From Avena insularis (taxonomy: Eukaryota; Streptophyta; Magnoliopsida; Poales; Poaceae): a DNA stretch of 64,000 nt. Position 1 is the stretch's first letter. Each line of letters opens with the position of its first letter. Both the position numbers and the translations under genes were made by a program. The notes beneath the pieces are model-generated. The model did not search any database. It was not told the origin of the DNA and saw nothing but the letters and a program-made list of their open reading frames with translations. Shown here piece after piece: positions 22,243 through 34,600 of the stretch. The stretch spans positions 665,392,802-665,456,801 of the forward strand of contig CM042690.1 in NCBI GenBank assembly GCA_023614405.1, given 5' to 3'.

Positions 22243-23875
22243 CAGCAGCAAGGGGGAGCTTGGGCCTATGGCCCAACCAGCCATAACAAGGGTACAGCTA
22301 TGTCCCCTATCAGGAGTTCCAGCAGCTCAACCAGCGCGTTGCGGAGATCAACTACACTCTTCATGAAGTGAATGAAGATGTGAATACTTTGACTCACAAC
22401 TTCAGTCACTTCATGACCCACTTCCCTGACTACTACCAACAGTATCCGCACCAGCCGCCAAATGACGGCAACACCAGAGCCTAGTAATAGCCTAAGCTTG
22501 GGGGAGGTTTGAAAACCTCCAAACTTTGCATTCATATTTTTATTTCTTCTTTTGATTTATTTTATTTCTTCAAATTTGCATGTTTATTTTCATCTTTGCA
22601 TGTATAAACCGAAAATACAAAAAAAATAGTTGTAACTTTATTTGCAAGTTCGTTTCTTTGTTTCTCTTAGAGATTGCTTAATTTCAGGTGACTTGGCAAT
22701 AGGGAAACATAGAGGGGGTTCGACTCAAATACGAGAATGAAGAAAGCAAGAAAAGGTATCACATTCCTTTCATCATCCTTTCTGCTACCTTAAATTGATC
22801 CTACAATTATTTACTCGCTTGCACTGGAGTCACTCCCCACTTAGCTTGTTATCCTAGGAATTTTATTCCTTTGCTAGTGTCTTATTTTTAGCCTTGAAAC
22901 AATGAGCAATGAACTTGGTTAAAAATACTTCCTACATTTTACAACAAGAAAAAGCATCTGAAAGATGACTTGAGTCCATGTTTATCCCAAAGAATTTAAT
23001 TTTAGAACTACTCCATCCCATTTGAGCTTAATATGAATAGACTCGATAGTACCTTTGATTGAAATTGTTTGATAAAATGGATGCTTCGAAGTAGTAGAGA
23101 TTATGCCACTACTTCTAATAATTACAGTAAGATATTGCTTTACGCGTGTCATTACAACTATGTCGTGCTCCATGGCGAACTATTAACTCCATTGGCCAAC
23201 GAATGATCTAAATGTGGGAAACCACTTGATTTCGGCTATTGAGTTATGTAAACGTCTGTAGCAGCAATGCTACGACGGGTAAATATTTTAGTCTCCTCAT
23301 GGTTCCACGTTCCAAGTGAAGTTGTAGTACTCCTCTGGCCCATTATTGCTGAACAATTATTTATTGGCACGGTCACGAGTGCACAACACAGTCCCAATTA
23401 AACATGATAAAAATAGTGGCATGATTTCTCTATGAAAGAGCTAAAGTTTTTGAAAGGCAAAAGAAAGGAAAAAGGTGCTTTGAGAGTCTTGAAATTTTGA
23501 CATGGGAGTAGATGAGTTGTTCTTAAATTAAATGTTTTGATGCCAACTTGAGTACTCTTAATTGGTTAAACAAACAAGAGAAAAAGTTTTCATCTCTCAA
23601 AAAAGATAGGCACCAAAAGAATTTGTCTCACTTTCCTAGCTAAACTTTCGACACTTGCTTGGGCATATGATTCATTTGATAAAAAGAAATACGTGGTTAG
23701 GAAGTGGAATCAGTGCAATCTTGTGAATACTTGTATGATCATATTTAAGATTGTAGGGATTGTGAAGAAAAGAATTTGACACCAATTCAAACTTGTGAGT
23801 TCCTTTATTTTCAGTATCGAATCTCTGCTATTCTTCCTTATTTCCTTGTTACTCGAGGGTGAGCAACATCTAATC
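22243..23875 (+). other. Element E 3' untranslated region
   Basis: The first 250 bases continue the Athila ORF reading in a broken form. An AAGCTTGGGGGAGG motif at 22494-22507 is a polypurine-like tract. The rest is AT-rich with no ORF above 65 codons that looks real. Such long 3' regions before the LTR are normal in Athila elements. Confidence 0.65.
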
Positions 23876-23885
23876 TTGGGGGAGT
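23876..23885 (+). other. Polypurine tract of element E
   Basis: CTTGGGGGAGT lies directly before the second LTR (TGATAGC at 23886). It is the expected plus-strand primer for reverse transcription and fixes the LTR boundary. Confidence 0.8.
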
Positions 23886-25342
23886 TGATAGCTATGAGAT
23901 TCGACACATTTTTTATGGCTTTTATTGATGGTTTTATCCGGGATTTGATCGTTTTCTAACTTTACCTAACGCTAATACTTCGGTAGCAAAGAAAACTTGG
24001 TTTTTAATGTGTGTTTCAGGTTCTGAACGTCAACAGAAGGTTTTAACTAGAGAAACACAATATTCTGGAGAAAACAAGCAAGTCTCTCTTTGGAAGCACT
24101 CGAGGGGAGCACACGGAGGCTTTAACAAGCAACTATACGGTGGGAATATTTTTCTGGCCGTATAGTTCATGCTGTTGCCGCCGCCTCTACCTTGTCAAAA
24201 GGGACAACTTCCGTGAAGGGACCAAGGTCAAAAACACAACATGGCAGCCGCCATACCATCTAGAAGGCAGAAAGAAGAGATCCGGAGAAGAAGGAGAAGA
24301 CGTTCTTCATCTCGCTCCACGATCTTCGCCCTCCTAGCCAATACACCCCCGTACCACTACTTGTACTAGAGAAAGAGAGGGGTCTCCACGTTGCAAGACT
24401 AGGGTTTGAGATTGTTTCATCCCATCTTGAATTGTGTTGGATATTTTTCTATTGTTATTGTGGATCTCCACGGTAATACAAAGACAAATTCCTTTATTTG
24501 ATTATATTGATGATCTGTTCTTATCTCATGTGTGAGTAATTCCCTTGGGCGTGGGAGATATAGGGGATTGGTGAGATGTGATGTGCCTTCATATATTTTC
24601 CATTAGTTTGTTATTGATTCTAATCACTATATTATGTGTGATTGAATATCTGTGGGATGCCTAATGCTTGTTGTCCAATTAAGGGCCTAGACAACATGAT
24701 GCTTTGTTCCACATAGATAAGATCTTATTCGCTAGTGGACTGGTGACCCCCGGGTGAAACAGGGATATCAATGGAAAACTAGTAGACTCGAGGATAGCGA
24801 GGAACCACTATGCTTATTGCATTAGTCCGATCCAAGGAGCTTAATCACTAAGCAACCTGAAGGGTCTTAATCGTCTAGTGTCCGACCATGGTTTTGGTAA
24901 CGGGCTAGTAGGATTATTGAAGTTGGTATGAAATCTACCAAGAGGAGTTCCGGCTAATTATGGGTTGCTCGCCTACACATATATTTATAAGATTATAATT
25001 GTTACATTTATCATTCGTCCACCTGGCACAGTCACTATCACCATGAACTGAATCTCCCCGCGCCTTCTTTTGCCACCTGCAGGAAACAACAAACAATCAA
25101 GTCATTGTTTACTTTTATGCATTACATTTCTAAAGTTTATATTTTAGTTCTATTTAAATACATCTCATTTAATGAAAACCCCATTCTTCTTTCAACACTT
25201 GCAGTCAATTCACTCGAAGACTTGTGACAACTTCGGGTGTGACAGAGATTTCACCCATAAACACTTACCTTTGGGCTCCCTGTGGGATCAATATCTATAC
25301 TTTGAAACTACCTACAAACGATTTGTGCACTTGCAGACATCA
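23886..25342 (+). repeat. 3' LTR of element E
   Basis: It is the same length as the 5' copy (1457 bp) and has the same ends. It is followed by the GAAAC duplication at 25343-25347. The hairpin segment is at about 24125-24172 (CAACTATACGG... with CCGTATAGTT), but part of the second arm has been replaced relative to the 5' LTR. Confidence 0.93.
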
Positions 25343-25523
25343 GAAACCTATTAATGGGAATTACTTGTAGGAGTCTAGGAGCAACGGTAAAGAGTTCTCT
25401 AGATTATATAATGAATATTCAATTGTGAATATTTTGTTGTATCTTTTAGTGCGGTAATTCTTTATTATGATGCATCATTACAATTAGTGGTTACTAATTA
25501 TGAATGTCTTGTATATAGTGAAA

Positions 25524-26779
25524 ATGGCACCAAAGTTTCTAGAACAAACTTTGGTAAGGAAGGAAGAGACTCTCGATGATTATTAGGGGACTTTAACTGA
25601 ACAACTTCGACAGATTTTGAGGGTTTTTGGTTCTACAACTACTATCCCAGTTAGTACCTTGACATACTATGATGGGCGTATGTTAGCCAAATACCGTGTT
25701 AGTATCCATCTACTAGAAAATCTTGGTTTATATCACGATTTACCTATGGGTGAAGTTAGGATTCGCCTAGGAGCATATCATGTTGCTATTCTGGAGGCGA
25801 TATCCAATATTTGGGAGCACAAAGCCCAAGAGTTAGTAGGAAGCACATTTGATGTGATTCCTCATGACTCTATAGACATGGACCAGTTCCGGATCATCTT
25901 ACTTTAGTAAAGAAGCATCCAAAATTAGCTTCCAAGTTTATGGATCGATATCGGCTAATAGTTGGGTCTTTGCATAAGACACATCAAATCATAGTGGAGG
26001 ATAAGAATGATATGCTAGAGGATTTAACTAATCCCGAAAGGAGATAGAAGTTAGCATCTCAACTAGAGAATGAAGTAGTGGGTAGGGTTAGCCCAAATTT
26101 TAAGGATATACCTATAGATCCAGTATCCTATACACCATACCCTTATTCACCTATGCCAGAACCCACCAGATATCCGAATGAGGGTACTAGTTATCCGGTA
26201 CCATAGAATTCTCGGGGAACCGAAGATTCGGAACTGCCTATTGGAAACTCTGAAAGATGGAGGTATGGATCAATGGATGGATCTACTAGGAATCCTATTC
26301 CTGTAGAAGATTTTGTTGGTAATATCGGGCAAACTAGCCGATTATTCTGTTGATGGAAGGGATGTCCACGTGGAGGATGTAGTGTCCGATGAGGAAGATC
26401 CTGAAGAAAGGGTGTTTGAGTCACCAAAACATTATCCTACCCCAGATAATGTGCACTATCCAATTATAGTTGAGGACTATCATACCTAGCAGAGTACTTG
26501 GGGAGCACCGGAAGCGGTATATCCTATTGATTAGTCTAGGGCCGGGATGCAGGAGGCGCTTGAAGAAGATAGTGAAGAGGATGTTTCTGAAGACACCTTA
26601 GATGATTTGGAAGGTATGGACACACTTCAGTTGGATGACGTCTCGAGTCCGGATACTTTTGATACTGAGTATCGTCCATCAAAGAGGCAAGTCGTTCCAC
26701 AAACAGTGTGTCCTACTTCACGTCATCACGGTTGTACTCCGAGTATGTACGACGAACTTCGCAACTTCTGGGGAGCGTG
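25524..26779 (+). pseudogene. Extra ORF upstream of gag in element D, broken
   Basis: An ATG at 25524 opens a frame that is interrupted by TAG at 25584-25586 and runs to 25907. A continuation is then readable in another frame to about 26200, followed by an acidic stretch open at 26547-26780. Together they suggest a former protein of roughly 400 residues: a predicted globular N-terminal part (Tyr-Tyr-Asp-Gly-Arg near codon 50, several helices) and a Pro/Tyr-rich then Asp/Glu/Ser-rich C-terminal part. I do not recognise the family. Its position, between primer-binding site and gag on the sense strand, is unusual for a chromovirus. Confidence 0.5.
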
Positions 26780-27071
26780 ACCACTTGAGGTGAAGTATTT
26801 CCAGTTGGTAATGTGTATGGTAGAGTTTGAGAGCTTGATGTAATTAAGTAAGTGAGGTAGCACTCATATGGAGAAGTGGCACTGTATAATATGGGTTGTA
26901 ATGTACTGTACCACCTATGTGAATATAATGTATATTATGTGTGTTGCCTATTTGGTTCTTATTTGTATCTTGATTTCCATTGAGTGACTAGTTCTGGGCA
27001 TGAAGTTGAGCTTAAAAAGCATGGCATGATGTAATTATGAGTTTTGCTTGATGTTACAGGACTAGGGGGTT

Positions 27072-28114
27072 ATGGAAACGGGTGTAGAGGACGAGACCGA
27101 ACAGCAGCGCATGGAGCGCGAAGCTAAGGGAAAGGCGGATGAAGACGCCAGAATGCAGGCATAATTACCACCACCACCAGTGACGCCATTGTTGGAGCAG
27201 AATTTCATGCAATACATGCAGATGATGCAAGAATCCTAGAATAAGTTTATGGAAGGGTTGATGGATCGAGTTGGACACCAAAGGGAACCGGAAGGTCGTG
27301 GTGTAAGTCTCTCAGATTTCCAGAATGCCATGCCATTACCTTTTGCATCAGCTCTAGAACCAATGGATGTAGAGGATTGGTTGGCAAATACAGAGAGAAA
27401 TCTCAAGACTGTAGGGTGCAATGATGAGGAGAGGTTAAGGTATGCAACATATCTTTTAACTAGACCTGCAGCATCTTGGTGGGAGAATCAGTTGGCAATG
27501 CAACCTCCAGGTAGGGAGTATACCTGGGAGGAGTTTAAATAGAGATTCTATGAATATCATGTTCCGGAAAGTGTTATTGAACTGAAGCGTAGGGAGTTTG
27601 AAGAACTTTAGCAAGGATACACCAGTGTCATGAAGTACATCTGGGAATTCAGTCAACTATGTCATTATGCTGAGGATGAGGTGAACACTGAGGAGAAAAG
27701 AAAGAAACATTTTCTACGTGGTTTAAATCCATTGTGAAGATGCAGCTGAGGTTAGCCAATAAGAAAACTTTCCAACAGTTACTTGATGCAGCCCTAACTT
27801 TTGAGGATGGTTATAAGAATGTTCAAGAAGATAGGAGGAAGAGAGCAAAGAAAGAAACTAAAAGAGTTCAAGCCAGTAAGCCTAAATCAAACCTGGAATT
27901 TAAACCCCTGGTTAGAATCTCTAATAATCCCAATCATGGGGCATCATCGTCTCGGAGGAACGTTATCTGCCACAATTACAGGTTACTCGGGCATTTTCAA
28001 AGTGAATGTCGAAAGCCAGTAATCATATGCTATGGTTGTGGTCAGAAGGGGCACATAAAGCCTGATTGTCCCAAGAAACCACCAGGTGGTTGGCCTACAT
28101 CAGGCGGTGGTTAA
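27072..28114 (+). pseudogene. Element D gag with CCHC knuckle, multiple stops
   Basis: The frame from ATG 27072 has stops at 27162, 27237, 27540 and 27609, and changes frame near 27733. The capsid domain (27249-27540) shows Asp-Val-Glu-Asp-Trp-Leu, a Cys-Asn-Asp-Glu-Glu-Arg-Leu-Arg-Tyr-Ala segment and Ala-Ala-Ser-Trp-Trp. The nucleocapsid end (27734-28114) carries a Cys-x2-Cys-x4-His-x4-Cys knuckle (Cys-Tyr-Gly-Cys-Gly-Gln-Lys-Gly-His) and a second, damaged Cys/His cluster just before it. The pattern is that of the Tekay/Del chromovirus gag. It is non-functional. Confidence 0.85.
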
Positions 28115-28213
28115 GCAAGATGTGGAGGTGGACAGCCTAACAGAGGTGGAAGTTATGTCAAGAACGACAATGGCAAGAGAGGCAAACCTACGGGAAAGCT
28201 GAATTGCACAACC

Positions 28214-28537
28214 TTGGAGGAGGTGGATAACTCGGATCATGCGGTGATAGGTACACTCGATATTCTCACAAACCCTAGAAAAGTTCTATTTGATACTAGT
28301 GCAACTACTTCATTCATATCTGAACAATTTTGTGATAAGTTCGGGATTAGAAGGGCACCGTTAGAAAAACCTATGACTATAGTTACCGCTAGAGGGATTG
28401 TGGTAGTGAGAAACATTAAATTAACCCAAGTTATCTATATCTGTGGTCAAACCTATTATGCGGATCTTTATGTGATTCCATTAAGGGGAATAGTAGTAGT
28501 ATTGGGAATGGATTGGATGACTGAGTATGGAGCCTAG
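28214..28537 (+). pseudogene. Element D aspartic protease, active site altered
   Basis: The 107-codon frame has the layout of a Ty3/gypsy retropepsin: a Val-Leu-Phe-Asp-Thr-Ser-Ala-Thr loop, a Tyr-Ala-Asp-Leu-Tyr-Val-Ile-Pro strand and the closing Val-Leu-Gly-Met-Asp-Trp. The catalytic Asp-Thr/Ser-Gly triplet reads Asp-Thr-Ser, so the Gly is lost. The frame ends in TAG at 28535-28537, where Gln is usual after Gly-Ala. In the family the chain continues directly into RT. Confidence 0.85.
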
Positions 28538-28621
28538 ATCAATTGTGAGGATAAAACTATTTCAATTAAGTCTCCAAGTGGAGGAAGGATAGTCTATCAG
28601 GCAGACAAACATAGTCATATC

Positions 28622-29602
28622 ATGGTAGATCTTCAATTGAACTCAATGAAGAAGGTCAAGTTGGAGAATATTCCTGTAGTAAATGAGTTTCAAGATGTAT
28701 TTCCTGCAGAATTACCAGGAATGCCACCTGATAGGGAAAGAGAGTTCACTATTGACCTAATACCTGGTACAACACCTATTTCTCAAGCACCATACAAGAT
28801 GGGTCCTAAAGAGCAGAAGGAGCTTAAAGAACAAATTGATGAGTTGGCCGGGAAAGTATTCATTCAGGAAAGTGTATCCCCATGGGGAACTATAGTGATT
28901 TTTGTTGATAAAAGAGATGGAGGGCGACGGATGTGTGGAGATTATAGAAATCTGAACAACGTCACCATAAAGAACAAGTATCCTTTGCCGAGAATTCAAG
29001 ATTTATTTGATCAAGTCAAGGGAGTCGGAGTGTTTCCCAAGATTGATCTAAGATCAGGTTATCATCAGATCAAAATCAAACCTGAAGATGTTCCGAAAAC
29101 AACATTTGTATCAAGGTATGGACATCATGAGTATTTGGTTGTACCTTTTGGATTGGCCAATGCACCAGCAATATTCATGAATCTGATGAAAAAAATCTTC
29201 ATGCCATATCTGGACAAGTTTGTCATAGTTTTCATTGATGATATTTTGTTATACTCTAAGGATAAGGAAGAGCATGCAGATCATTTGAGGTTAGCATTGC
29301 AAATCTTGAGAGAACATAAGCTATATGCTACATTCAGCAAGTGTGAATTCTGGTTGGACAAGGTAGAATTTCTTGGTCATGTGATCAGTAAGGATGGAAT
29401 TGTAGTAAATCCGTCCAAGGTACAATCAGTGTTAGAATGGAATGCACCAACTAATGTGAAACAAATCCGAGGTTTCTTAGGCATGGCAGGCTATTATCGG
29501 AGATTCATTGAAGGTTTTTCCAAGATAGCTGGACCAATGACCAAATTTCTAAGAAAGAATGCACCACTTATGTGGGATGAGAGGTGCGAAGCAAGTTTTT
29601 AG
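28622..29602 (+). pseudogene. Element D reverse transcriptase domain
   Basis: A 326-codon open stretch covers the whole RT fingers and palm. It has the Leu-Pro-Gly-Met-Pro-Pro-Asp-Arg-Glu entry, Arg-Met-Cys-Gly-Asp-Tyr-Arg-x-Leu-Asn, the Pro-Phe-Gly-Leu-x-Asn-Ala-Pro segment, the active-site Phe-Ile-Asp-Asp-Ile-Leu and the Gly-Phe-Leu-Gly-x-Ala-Gly-Tyr-Tyr-Arg-Arg thumb motif. The catalytic Asp-Asp pair is intact. Codons and motifs match Tekay-type chromoviruses. The reading frame is closed by TAG at 29600-29602 within the connection to RNase H. Confidence 0.9.
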
Positions 29603-30148
29603 GAGTTGAAAACCAGACTAACCGCCGCACGAATCTTAGCTGTACCGGAAACTAGAAAGGATTACATAGTATATTGTGATGCATCCAAGGAAGGATTATG
29701 ATGTGTGCTAATGCAAGATCGCAAGGTAATTGCTTATGGGTCTACACAACTCAAACCTCATGAAGTCAACTACCCAACACATGATTTGGAGTTAGTAGCG
29801 GTAGTCTTTGCTTTAAAAGGATGGAGGCATTTTATCTATGGAGCAAGGTGTGAACTATACACTGATCATAAAAGTCTCAAATATTTCTTCACTCGGAAGG
29901 AGCTGAATATGAGGCGGAAAAGATGGTTGGAGTTGATTAAGGATTATGACCTTACAATTAACTATACTCTAGGAAAGGCCAATGTAGTAGCAAATGCTTT
30001 AAGCCGGAAGAGTACGGATACTCAACCCATCAATAGAGAACAGCCAAAAGAGTTGCAAATGGATTTGGAAAGGTTAGAAACAATTTCTAAGGACAGAAGT
30101 TCGTGTAGGCTTAGCTACCATGAAGGTTATGGAAGAGCAAAGCAGTGA
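29603..30148 (+). pseudogene. Element D RNase H domain
   Basis: Same frame as RT after the stop at 29600. It shows Tyr-Cys-Asp-Ala-Ser at about 29673, then a TGA (29699-29701) where Gly is usual, then [11 protein letters not shown] and Asn-x-Val-Ala-Asn-Ala-Leu-Ser-Arg. The catalytic Asp, Glu and Asp residues can all be placed. After 30148 the sequence continues toward integrase with further breaks, including TGA at 30270-30272. Confidence 0.88.
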
Positions 30149-30311
30149 TCTTCGTCATGAGATCTATCGACATCAACGTGATGATCCATTCATTGCTGAA
30201 GAAATCAAAAGAATTTCCGAAGGTCAAAAATCGGTTTTTCACCTAGGAGATTATGGATCTTTATGGTTCTGAAACCGTCTTTGTGTACCAAATGTACCGG
30301 AGATCAGAGAG

Positions 30312-31093
30312 GTGATACTCCGAGAAGCACATGAGACACCATATTCAATTCATCTAGGGAGTACGAAGATGTACACAGATCTTAAGGAATTATTCTGGTG
30401 TAATAACATGAAGAGGGACATTGCAAAGTATGTGTCTGAATGCCACACTTGTCAAAGGGTTAAGGCAGAACATCAAAGTCCAACAGGACCATTACAGCCA
30501 TTGGAGATTCCAGAATGGAAGTGGGAAGAAATTGGAATGGATTTCATTACGGTATTACCAATGACTCCGAAGAGAAAAGATACGATATGGGTAATAGTGG
30601 ACAGACTTACCAAAAGTGCACACTTTATTCCCGTAAACCAAAAGGATAATGCTAAGAAATTAGTAGAAATATACGTCAAAGAGATAGTGAGTAAGCACGG
30701 AGTACCCAAGAAAATTGTATCAGATAGAGGATCTGTGTTTACTTCAGCATTTTGGAAACAATTACATGAAGCACTCGGGTCAAAACTGGATTTTACACAG
30801 CTTATCATCCAAAGACTGGAGGTCAGACATAAAGAACTAATCGAATCTTAGAAGATATGCTCAGAGCTTGTGCATTAGACTTTGGAGGTTTGTGGGAAGA
30901 TCATCTACCTTTGGCAGAATTTTCTTACAACAATAGCTATCAGAGTAGTCTGAAGGAAGCTCCATATCGAGTACTTTATGGAAGAAACTGTAGGTCACCA
31001 ATATGTTGGTATGAACCTGGCAGTAGCAAAGATTTGCACCAAACTATATCAAAGAGAAGCAAGATATCATCGATATTATTAGAGATCGATTGA
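30312..31093 (+). pseudogene. Element D integrase, zinc-binding and catalytic parts
   Basis: The zinc-binding domain has His-x6-His and Cys-His-Thr-Cys. The catalytic core has the first Asp in Gly-Met-Asp-Phe and the second in Ser-Asp-Arg-Gly. A frameshift near 30788-30800 moves the sequence to another frame, which reaches 30851. The Arg-Ile-Leu-Glu-Asp-Met-Leu helix with the third acidic residue follows, then Trp-x-x-x-Leu-Pro-Leu-Ala-Glu-Phe-Ser-Tyr-Asn-Asn (30857-31093). It is inactive through the frameshift and stops. Confidence 0.88.
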
Positions 31094-31609
31094 AAATAGC
31101 TCAAAGTCGACAAAAGAGTTATGCTGATCAAAGTCGGAGATCATGGCATCCAGAAGTGGGAGATATGGTATATATCAAAGTTAGTCCAATGAAGGGAGTC
31201 AAGAGATTCGGAGTAAAAGGAAAATTGAGTCCAAGATATATCGAACCATTCAAAATATTGAGTCAAAACAGAACAGTAGCTTATGCTCTAGAGTTAAAGA
31301 AAATGATGGCTCAAGTTCACAATGTTTTCCATGTGTCACAACTCCAGAAATGTCTTAAAGTTCCAGATGACGCAGTTACACATCAAGATATTGAGTTACA
31401 ATCAGACTTGACCTATGTCGAGAAGCCATGCAAAATTCTGGAAGAGAACTGGAAAAGGTGAAGAAACAGAGCTATTAAATACTGCAAAGTACAATGGGAA
31501 CATCATCCTAAACGAGAAGCAACTTGGGAGAAAGAGGATGATCTACGAGAAGCTTATCCAGAATTATTCAGGTACACAACAGCAAACTTTGGGACGAAGT
31601 TTAATTTAA
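31090..31609 (+). pseudogene. Element D integrase C-terminus and chromodomain
   Basis: The first 123 codons hold the integrase tail (Gly-Asp-Met-Val-Tyr-Ile-Lys, Lys-Leu-Ser-Pro-Arg-Tyr, and Val-Phe-His-Val-Ser-Gln-Leu). TGA at 31459-31461 interrupts the chain just before a chromodomain: Arg-Asn-Arg-Ala-Ile-Lys-Tyr-Cys-Lys-Val-Gln-Trp, then Ala-Thr-Trp-Glu-Lys-Glu and a closing Pro-Glu-Leu-Phe. A chromodomain at this place defines chromoviruses and is thought to direct insertion to heterochromatin. The polypurine tract starts right after. Confidence 0.88.
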
Positions 31610-31620
31610 AGGGGGAAGAC
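31608..31620 (+). other. Polypurine tract of element D
   Basis: AAAGGGGGAAGAC directly precedes the TGTAACATCC start of the 3' LTR at 31621, as expected for the plus-strand primer. Confidence 0.85.
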
Positions 31621-34600
31621 TGTAACATCCCAGCATTTAGGAACAAACGAAGGGTAGAAATAGAAATTTGTGCATAGGCATGCATTCATCTGTAAAATTT
31701 GGGGTAATGTTTTCACCAAATAAAACCCTAGGGGGATCAGAGTTTCTTTCACTTCTTTGAGTTAGGGTTTAGCTCTTAGAAGTGTTTGTTATGAATTCTG
31801 ACATGAACCTTAGGAGACATTATGAATTTGGGTGAATAATTTGAATTCAACTTTGAAATTTGAATAAGTTTAAATAATTTAAATTAGATTTAGTGAATTA
31901 GAAGTGTAAGAGTTTATTTGAATTCCAAAAAGAATTTAATTGTTCTTATTGTTTGAATATTAAGCAATTATCAAATTATAAAGGAAATGGACAAAATACA
32001 AGTAGATTATTCAAATAAGTCTTTCTTATTTCTTTCCTTTATTCTTCAAACAATAAATGCACACATATATATATTAAAGAAAGTACTTTACAAAGACAAT
32101 ATTGAAGGAAAAGAAAAGCTTTATTTACATTACATACAAGATATATTGTCTTTACAAAAAGAGGAAAGGAAAAAGATTACAATTAAAAGCTAACAGACTA
32201 AACCTAGTCTAAATCTTCCTGAGATTTATTTAAGTATGTACCTGCAAAAGAGATAAAACTAGAATAAAATAAAGTGAGGGTTAGTATTAGAATACTCTCA
32301 GTCATTAACAGTGAAGTGCACTGTTTCCTAACATCACATAATCTATTATTTTCAAAGAAGGGGCAAAACCATCAAATGTAGAATCTATTCTGTTCACAAA
32401 CAGCCTCGATACAACTTCATTGGCAAAGGGGGCAAGTTTCACTAGGGATGGATTTAAGAAAAATATGGGGAGTTCAAAGTCAAAAGCATTTGAGCTCATC
32501 CACAGCCAGCAATAGTGAAGCTGCTCACACACCTAAATGCGTGCATTGAGGTGTCGACAGCAGGGAAGTAGGAGAGTGGGTTAAAACCAGTAGCACGGTG
32601 CAAAGCAGGACTTTGCCACTCATTTTCACAGAGATAAGAATAGTTCATCACACGCCACACAGGAACACACAGGTTCTTACCAAAGCCATCACAAACACGG
32701 CCACCTTTCGGCACAACAAACCCAGGAAAGCATCAGCCAAGATGGTGACCTAAGGAGAGGATGGAGTGAGGTGGACAACAAGGTTGCAAGGGATCTGAAG
32801 TACCAGTTGAACAAGATCAAGCCAAGGGGAAGGCAACAACAACAAGCACAAAGCTACAAGGGTACAAACCAACTATTTGAATCAAATATTTATGTCTAAC
32901 ATGTTCATGTATGCTATCATGGATCAGATCTTAGAGCATGGTAAACACATGAATAAGAAGCATCAAGTACAAAACTTGTGGTTTCTACTTAAGGTGGACT
33001 CAGACCAACATCACAGACCAATGGATCTAGTTCTAACTAGATCTATACTCATCACACTACTGGTACAAGGCACATCCCAACTGGGTAGCACCTCTGTACC
33101 AACAGGTTCATCTATATCTATTAAAATCATATAATCACTTTCCTAAATAAATTTAGGAATCGTATTAGACATTTGATTCAGAAAAGACAGTGAATATAAT
33201 ACTGTCTATCATTAAGCCACACTTGACAGAGACCATTAAGTAAATCATCTTCCTATAACAAAAGATAGGAATCAATCATCTTTCTAAATCATCTCTGCAT
33301 AAATTACTTCCTCATGAATCATAGAGCCAGTTTAGCTTTAGGAACATAAGATTTACACAGTAGCAGGAGTTAATCCTGAGGCTAAGAACATCAGTGCTTC
33401 ACAAGCAAATATTAACATCACCCCAACAGAGGGTATCCCAACTTTAGTATCATAGTGAGTCACAACCCAACAAAATGAACTCACATCCACTGTTGTATAA
33501 GCATCCACATACAAATGAAGTACACATTCACAGAAGGTTCTCTGACTGAGAACAGAATGGAAACAACATTCAGCAGAGTACTAACTGATAGAAAGAAGAT
33601 CAACATGCTAAGATCATTAGGGTGCAATAGGTATCACTAGCAGATTAACACCCAGAAGAATATCACAGGTAGGATGAACCATAAGAATTTAATTGAACAT
33701 CACTGCAGAGGGTATGAACCCTAGGTTCAGAGATGAACCCTAGACAGGGGGTAATCACAGCAAGCACACTTGACATGGCAAGGTAGATAGAGCAAAGAGA
33801 GGAGCACAGAGGGGGAAGCACACTTACCCAAGGTCCTCGCAAGAAGTTAGAAGAGGAAGCATGTATGGCCGTGGCGATGAAGATGCGGGCAAGACAGGAG
33901 CACTGGAGGTCTTGCAACCTGCTCGCAGCGTGTCGAGCGAGCGAGGAGAAGGGGTGAGTGCCATGAGCAACCCAGCGCGGCGTCAACGAAGCACCAAGGC
34001 GGCCAAATGCTAACTCTAGCCTCGGGCGAGGGTCAGCGCAGCCGGGAGAAGACCCCATTGACGAATCGGCTCGGACAGGACCGTGCGGCAGCGTCGACTT
34101 GGTAGTCTTGCACCGTGGCGATGGCCACGGCGGCGGGGCTAGGTCAGAATCAAGCGCGACGGTGTCGGCATCGAGCGAGGCAAGAGCGAGAGCAAAAGCG
34201 AGAAAGAGGGGAAGAAAGAGGGTGAGTGTGGGGCACTGGGCCGGTGGGCTGCCCAGTACCGCCCAAGTGGTCCTTTAACCAAGCCGGGTGGGTCGAGTCT
34301 AGTTGGACCAGGCCAGCCCAGTGGGCCAGGCCCGTGCCTTAAAAAATGACCTATCTAAAAAATATTTACAATTATGCCCCTGAAACAAAACCACTTCTAG
34401 AAGAATAAATAAAAATCCTAAAAATACAAATAATATATCTATGAACTCACAAAAATGTCCTCTACTCAAGAAAAAAATAGAATTTTAGGTAATTAAATTC
34501 AGAACTATTATTATCAATGTATATATTCCTTTGGGAATTTTAGAAAAATATATAAAACACTTAAAATTGAATAAAATTCACTTTTAAGATCCTAAATAAG

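Larger units (their letters stand above)
16036..25342 (+). mobile_element. Element E: non-autonomous Athila-like LTR retrotransposon, 9.3 kb
   Basis: Two LTRs of exactly 1457 bp each (TGATAGC...GACATCA) flank an internal region, and the whole is bordered by a perfect GAAAC duplication (16031-16035 and 25343-25347). The host sequence on either side is element D's internal region. It has an Asp-tRNA-type primer-binding site, gag, a protease, a noncoding block with tandem hairpin repeats, an Athila-type ORF and a polypurine tract. No RT, RNase H or integrase motif occurs between the protease and the second ORF, so it would depend on pol proteins supplied in trans. The LTRs differ at several percent of sites by eye, so it is not very recent. 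Confidence 0.93.
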
